From an uncultured Erythrobacter sp. (GTDB taxonomy: Bacteria > Pseudomonadota > Alphaproteobacteria > Sphingomonadales > Sphingomonadaceae): a DNA stretch of 35,224 nt. Both the position numbers and the translations under genes were made by a program. The notes below the pieces were generated by a model. The model did not search any database. It was not told the DNA's origin and saw only the letters and a list, made by a program, of their open reading frames with translations. Positions 30,725 through 35,224 of this stretch are shown one piece after another (the stretch's first letter is position 1; each line of letters starts with the position of its first letter). The stretch spans positions 1 through 35,224 of the forward strand of contig CALLQC010000096.1 of assembly GCA_938015255.1 (NCBI GenBank), given 5' to 3'.

Positions 30725-33306
30725 GCGACCTTGCGTCCCGCGTCTTTACCAGTCTTGTCCGAAGGCGCATCGCTGGAGGGGCTGCCAAAGTAGAACCCCT
30801 GGAAGCAGGTGCAGCCTAGCGCACGCATAACCGCGGCTTGCTCGTCTGCCTCGACACCTTCGGCGGTGACGACCATGTCGAGCGACCCGGCGAGTGATAC
30901 GATGGCGGTTACGATGGCCTGGCTCTTGACCGAACCGGCGGTTGCGGCCTCCACGTATTCGCGGTCGATCTTGATCATGGAGAACTGCATCTTCTCAATG
31001 TAGTTGAGCGACGAATAGCCTTTGCCAAAGTCATCAAGGGCGAAAGAGACGCCAAGGTCGTTCAGGCTCTTGATCAGAGATTCAAGCTCATCATCCATTT
31101 CAAGAACAATGCTCTCAGTCAGTTCTAGCACCAGGCGATCAGGGGACAATCCGCTCGCAGCGAGGGCATCGACGACTGTCGAAATGAATGCACGGTTGTT
31201 CAGCTGGAGCGCCGAGACATTGACGGCAAGTTTAACATTTTCGGGCCACTGCGCCGCTTCGCGGCACGCGCTGCGCAGCAACCATTCACCGAGAGGTTCG
31301 ATGAGCAAGGCGTCTTCGGCGATGGGGATGAAGTCGTTCGGAGGAACTTCCCCATGCACAGGGTGGCTCCAGCGCATCAGCGCTTCATAGCAAAGGATGT
31401 TTTCGCCGTTGTCATCGACGATAGGCTGATAGGAAATCGAAATTTCATCGCGCTCCAGCGCGTTCTTCAGATCGCTCTCAAGCTGCGCACGCTCTTCCAG
31501 TTCGCCGCGCATTTCCGGGCGATATGTCACGTATGTACCGCGCCCACGATCTTTGGCCTCGTACAAAGCAAGATCGGCATTGGTCATCAAAATACTGGTC
31601 GATGAACCGTCGCGGCCAATTTCAGCAATACCTATGGACGCGCCGATTGATACGTCTTTTCCATCGATTTCAAAAACCTGACTCACAGATTCGATGATCG
31701 CAGACGCGGTTTGCGCTGCATCACCAAGCGTCGCAGGATGAGGCAGGAACAGACCGAATTCGTCACCGCCAAGCCGTCCAATAACGGCCCGTTCACCGGC
31801 AGCAGCACGGAATCGCTTAGCCGTCTGTGCGAGCAGCGCATCGCCCGTCGCATGGCCGAATACGTCATTGACCTGCTTAAAGCGATCAAGGTCAATCAGC
31901 ATCAGCATACCCGAACGGCTGTCTCGTTCACACTGGCCGGCCTCGATATCCAGCAGGTTGCGGAAATGGTCGCGAGCGAACAGTCCGGTCAAGCTGTCGT
32001 GCTGCGTCACATATGTGAGCTTCTCGTTCGCTGACTTGATGGCAGCGCGGTTGCGGTTGACGGTCCTAAGCACCGCCAGAGCGATCAGGAACGCGATGAT
32101 AACGAGTGCAACCAATGTGGTCAGCAGGAAGTTCTGGTTCTGGGCTGTTGTGAGCCGTGCTTCATTCGCGTCCTTCTCAGCCGATAGCTTCGAGATACGC
32201 AGTTCGCGGTTTTCGGCGTCGAACCTCGCGCCGAGCAGGGCATTGTTGACCTGCGCGGAAAGATCACGTGCCTGACTGTCCAACCGGTTGAACGCAGCCA
32301 TATGAAGAGCCGCCAGACGGTATTCACCTGATTCGGAATAAATCTGGTAGGCGGTTTCGTGAAAGTCGCGGAAATAGGGAGACGTTTTCGTCAGATCCTG
32401 GCCCGCGAATGTTCTGCCCATATGCGTTTGGGCCAAAGACACACTGCCGTTTTCAAAGGCAATCTGTGCCTTAACCCCGTGGAGGAACGGCAGCCAGTCA
32501 GCGGCCTCACGCTGGGCTAGGCGCATGCCCTGATTTGCGCTCTGTTCAGCAGCAGAAAGCTGTCCGTTGAGAAACTGTGTTGATGCGATATTTGTCAGGA
32601 TCCGCGCTTCAAGCATTGGGCTGCCCATTGAGCTTGCCACATTCAAAGCCATCTGAAATTCTTGCTCAGCCTCGTCATAACGGCCGAGCTCTTTCAATGC
32701 ATTGCCGCGATTGTTGTGGCCGGACAGCGACAGTGCGCTATCTTCCGGGAAGGCATTGGTCGCCTCTCGGTAATAGCTCAGCACCCTCTCATAGTCGCGG
32801 GCGTCAGAATACAGTGATCCCATATTCTGCAGTACGATGGCACGGCTGCGGTTCTCGCCCAGCGCCTGATAGCGATCATGGGCCATCGTAAAGCTGGAGA
32901 GCGCTTCACCATATTTGCCGTTAGAGTGGGCCAGTCCTGCTTGTGATCGAAGCAAGTCGGCGTGCAATTTGTGCTCTGGCGCTACCTCGGCAACTTCTTC
33001 AAGCGCCTCAGCGATGATCTTTTCGGCTTCGGGCGCACGGTTGAGGCGCATGAGCGCTTCACCTTGTAGCCACTTGGCTGTCAATTTTGCGAGCTCTGGG
33101 CCTTCGGTGCTTGTTCCTGCCTGCGATTCAGCTTTCTTCGCTGCCTGGAGTGCAGCAGCCGAGTTGCCCATCATCTGCGATTTTGCCGACGCGATGCTCT
33201 CATCGAACGGCGTTGGAGCGGCTTCTCTCTGCGCAAATGCAGGGGCCTGTAAAGAGAATAGGAGAGCAGACGCGAGAAGTGCGTGCTTGGTGTACGACCC
33301 CTTCAT
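30721..33306 (-). CDS. TPR-sensor GGDEF-EAL cyclic-di-GMP protein
   Basis: 861 residues from ATG 33306; AGGAG seven bases upstream rules out ATG 33321. Signal peptide (1-26, ending PAFAQ), periplasmic TPR repeats (about 40-340, e.g. NNRGNALKELGRYDEAEQEF in pieces), a coiled segment and one membrane helix (about 393-415) lead to cytoplasmic GGDEF and EAL domains. RLGGDEF (about 512-516) is intact, but the RxxD inhibitory site before it is absent (GERA). The EAL domain keeps EALMRW near 640, NVSA, ELTES, DDFGKGYSSL, IKID, EGVE and FQGF, so phosphodiesterase activity is expected. It both makes and degrades c-di-GMP in principle. It lies 82 bp downstream of the S8 protease on the same strand. Confidence 0.92.
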   Translation of the reverse strand: MKGSYTKHALLASALLFSLQAPAFAQREAAPTPFDESIASAKSQMMGNSAAALQAAKKAESQAGTSTEGPELAKLTAKWLQGEALMRLNRAPEAEKIIAEALEEVAEVAPEHKLHADLLRSQAGLAHSNGKYGEALSSFTMAHDRYQALGENRSRAIVLQNMGSLYSDARDYERVLSYYREATNAFPEDSALSLSGHNNRGNALKELGRYDEAEQEFQMALNVASSMGSPMLEARILTNIASTQFLNGQLSAAEQSANQGMRLAQREAADWLPFLHGVKAQIAFENGSVSLAQTHMGRTFAGQDLTKTSPYFRDFHETAYQIYSESGEYRLAALHMAAFNRLDSQARDLSAQVNNALLGARFDAENRELRISKLSAEKDANEARLTTAQNQNFLLTTLVALVIIAFLIALAVLRTVNRNRAAIKSANEKLTYVTQHDSLTGLFARDHFRNLLDIEAGQCERDSRSGMLMLIDLDRFKQVNDVFGHATGDALLAQTAKRFRAAAGERAVIGRLGGDEFGLFLPHPATLGDAAQTASAIIESVSQVFEIDGKDVSIGASIGIAEIGRDGSSTSILMTNADLALYEAKDRGRGTYVTYRPEMRGELEERAQLESDLKNALERDEISISYQPIVDDNGENILCYEALMRWSHPVHGEVPPNDFIPIAEDALLIEPLGEWLLRSACREAAQWPENVKLAVNVSALQLNNRAFISTVVDALAASGLSPDRLVLELTESIVLEMDDELESLIKSLNDLGVSFALDDFGKGYSSLNYIEKMQFSMIKIDREYVEAATAGSVKSQAIVTAIVSLAGSLDMVVTAEGVEADEQAAVMRALGCTCFQGFYFGSPSSDAPSDKTGKDAGRKVA

Positions 33307-33313
33307 ATCTGTT

Positions 33314-33318
33314 CTCCT
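33314..33318 (-). promoter_or_regulatory. Shine-Dalgarno of the GGDEF-EAL gene
   Basis: Minus-strand AGGAG, seven bases before ATG 33306. It overlaps the alternative ATG at 33321, which is therefore rejected. Confidence 0.75.
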
Positions 33319-33388
33319 CAACTCTGTTTGAACCCGGTTTGGTCCTTGGTTAGTCAGTGCTCTTACACGGCTTTGGTTTTCAAAGTGT

Positions 33389-35224
33389 TTAGAAGCGCAG
33401 TCCGAAGTTTGCCCCGATCATGAAGCTTTCTTCTTCACCTTGGCCGCCTGCACTCACGTAGCGTCCGATAATGCCAAGCTCAGATCCCTGGGTCACTGGC
33501 GTCGCATAAACGATCTCACCGGTGTAACGACGCTGAGTGGAGATACCGATAAACTGGCTGGTTGCGCCAAGTTCGCCTGTCAGACGATCGACAACGGTGT
33601 CGCTACGCAGTTCAAGTTCACCTTGCTCGACAGTGAGCGGCTGACCGACTGATACCCGAAGGATGTCGCGCGAATTCATTACGCCGCGTTTGTTAACCGC
33701 AAACTGCCCGGCGGTGCTGATGGCACGGCCATTGGTAGCCAACAGCTGACCTTCGGCAGTTTCGGTTGCACCGCCAGTAACCGACAGATCGAACGAAACA
33801 CCGTCACCAAAGTCCATATTGGCAGTTACAGTCATCGCATCAGTGCGTGAACCTTCGCCCAGCAGGGCATCAACACCGGTCTGCGCACCAAGGATTGCAT
33901 CGTCTTCGACGAGATGCGTCCACTGAGCGTTAATGGTGAAGTTGTCTGTGACTTTCTGTTCAAGTCCCACCGTGATGGCTTCCGCTTCGCGGGCGCCCAG
34001 CTGCTGCTGAACCAGACGATCAAGCTCGTTCACGTCTGAGAGATCATCGGCGTCCTCGCGCTGCGAGGAATAGCCCACTGTCAGCTTTGTACCCGGAGCA
34101 ACCTTGTAGCCGGCGCCCGCAAACAGTTCACCCGATGCGAAGCCCAGGACCGGGTTAACGCCGCCCGTAACTGGATCGTGATCGCTGATGATACCGAAAT
34201 TGGTTCCGGCAAGCGCCAGCGCGCCTTGGCCGTGGCCTAGGGTGAAAGACATTGTGCCTTTCGGATCGGTTAGGGTCGCAGCGTTGTGCACCGGACGAAC
34301 CGCACCGTCTTGCGTAAAGCGGGGCGCAATTGCGTCGTAACGCATCGTCCACTGCCCATGGGTCTGTGTCTGGTTAGAGCGGATCTGGGAAACGCCAGCC
34401 TTCCCGTCACCATTCGTGTCGGTACCTCCGCTCAGGAGCCAGTTGGCAAAGCGATCACCGACAAAATCCTGGAAGCGCTGATAGCCGTTACCCAGTGAAT
34501 TAGTGCTCTTGCCATACTGGAACGATGAAAGCGGAATGGCAAAGTCACGGTAGGTGTTGCCGACATTCTCTGTCGCCGTGAGGTAAGCGTTATCCAGTTC
34601 CCACCACGCTGGCAGGCCGCCGCCAAGAAGCGAGCTTACAGAAACATTGGTTGCTACAAAACTTGTGCCAACACGGCGATATGTGCGGGCGGAAAGCTCA
34701 TTAAAATTCAACGGTGACTGCGATGCGGTCACATCCAGCAGGCCGTGCCCGTAGACTTCGTCAACACCCGGCGCGCCCAGATCCTGAGCCGTGCGAAGGA
34801 TGATCTCCACCGATTCCTCAGGATGGCGAGCGAGCCAGGGCCAGCGATCGTGCAGCAGGGAAATTGCGCCCGAAACGAGCGGGGCCGCGAAGGAAGTGCC
34901 CGAGCGGCGTACAACACCGCCATTGCCGTCTGATACAAGGATAAGCGAACCCGGAGCGACAATGAACCTGTTCATCAGCTCATTGCCTGCGTGGCAGGCA
35001 CCATTGTCGAGCAGGCAAGCGCTGCCTGGACGGTTGGAGAAGCTGGAGATCTCACCATTCGGATCAACCGATCCAACCACAAGGAGGTTTGCGTCCCGTG
35101 AGTAATCCCAGTTGATGTCGGCCGTCTGTGAGATGCCATCATTGCCAGCGGCAATTACGTAGGTTGTCTCGCCGTGCCAGGCAGAGATACCCGGGCGTGC
35201 AAGGACATCTGCCATGCCTTGCGA
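33389..35224 (-). CDS. S8 subtilisin-like serine protease with autotransporter barrel (5' part cut off)
   Basis: Partial: 611 residues at the C-terminal end, with the start beyond the right edge (the reading frame is open through 35224). VIAAGNDG holds the oxyanion-hole Asn and GTSFAAPLVSGA the nucleophilic Ser; the catalytic Asp and His lie upstream of the window. CLLDNGAC is a close Cys pair between them. After the peptidase domain (YGHGLLDVTASQSP) comes a linker and, over about the last 280 residues, alternating polar and hydrophobic strands ending in GLRF. A C-terminal Phe is typical of outer-membrane barrels. It is probably a surface-displayed or released autotransporter protease. Targets unknown. 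Confidence 0.87.
   Translation of the reverse strand, partial: SQGMADVLARPGISAWHGETTYVIAAGNDGISQTADINWDYSRDANLLVVGSVDPNGEISSFSNRPGSACLLDNGACHAGNELMNRFIVAPGSLILVSDGNGGVVRRSGTSFAAPLVSGAISLLHDRWPWLARHPEESVEIILRTAQDLGAPGVDEVYGHGLLDVTASQSPLNFNELSARTYRRVGTSFVATNVSVSSLLGGGLPAWWELDNAYLTATENVGNTYRDFAIPLSSFQYGKSTNSLGNGYQRFQDFVGDRFANWLLSGGTDTNGDGKAGVSQIRSNQTQTHGQWTMRYDAIAPRFTQDGAVRPVHNAATLTDPKGTMSFTLGHGQGALALAGTNFGIISDHDPVTGGVNPVLGFASGELFAGAGYKVAPGTKLTVGYSSQREDADDLSDVNELDRLVQQQLGAREAEAITVGLEQKVTDNFTINAQWTHLVEDDAILGAQTGVDALLGEGSRTDAMTVTANMDFGDGVSFDLSVTGGATETAEGQLLATNGRAISTAGQFAVNKRGVMNSRDILRVSVGQPLTVEQGELELRSDTVVDRLTGELGATSQFIGISTQRRYTGEIVYATPVTQGSELGIIGRYVSAGGQGEEESFMIGANFGLRF

Noticed and set aside
33322..33388. 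Terminator between the S8 protease and the GGDEF-EAL gene
   Set aside because: Only a short CTTTG/CAAAG stem without a T-run; the two genes may be co-transcribed.

Overview
This GC-rich, densely packed chromosomal window looks like an alphaproteobacterium of the Sphingomonadales, most likely Erythrobacteraceae (inference). The grounds are the gene order around rph-rdgB-hemW and hrcA-grpE, the PhaR regulator, the alphaproteobacterial-type heat-shock promoter at dnaK, and signal-peptide proteins typical of the group. I found no rRNA, tRNA, CRISPR array, insertion sequence or prophage. No gene-free stretch exceeds 300 bases; the longest is about 195 bp in front of dnaK.

Layout. 1-3689 (mostly minus): the start of a XerC/XerD recombinase, hemW, a plus-strand secreted CAP-domain protein wedged in, rdgB and rph. 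3784-5468: hrcA-grpE. 5476-6402: an AT-richer gene for an exported or membrane-anchored stand-alone CobT-type von Willebrand A domain, the least ordinary gene here. 6406-8192 (minus): a crotonase, a HExxH metallopeptidase-like protein and a PCuAC copper-binding lipoprotein. 8270-11556: an RpoH-type promoter, dnaK, an intergenic hairpin and dnaJ. 11601-14814: a secreted metallo-beta-lactamase-fold hydrolase converging on a large patatin-like protein. 14886-17243: radA, cvpA and a degenerate IscU-like protein. 17298-19974: an MFS transporter overlapping alanine racemase. 20051-25980: phaR with a palindromic operator candidate, a eukaryote/archaea-type prolyl-tRNA synthetase, an M28 peptidase and RNase R. 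26030-27005: a peroxiredoxin-like protein and a universal stress protein. 27138-30724: pyruvate dehydrogenase E2 (with two E1/E3-binding domains), a small membrane protein, dihydrolipoamide dehydrogenase and a 66-residue protein. 30721-35224 (minus): a TPR-GGDEF-EAL cyclic-di-GMP protein and, cut by the window edge, an S8 serine protease with an autotransporter barrel.

Themes. Protein quality control is spread over three neighbouring loci (HrcA/GrpE, DnaK, DnaJ). Central carbon metabolism is represented by E2 and E3, and storage-polymer control by PhaR. Several cell-envelope or secreted proteins are scattered between these housekeeping genes. Most of the window is ordinary core genome. The points that repay a second look are the CobT-like exported protein, the tandem peripheral-subunit-binding domains of E2, the phaR palindrome, the foreign-type ProRS and the IscU-like protein missing a ligand.
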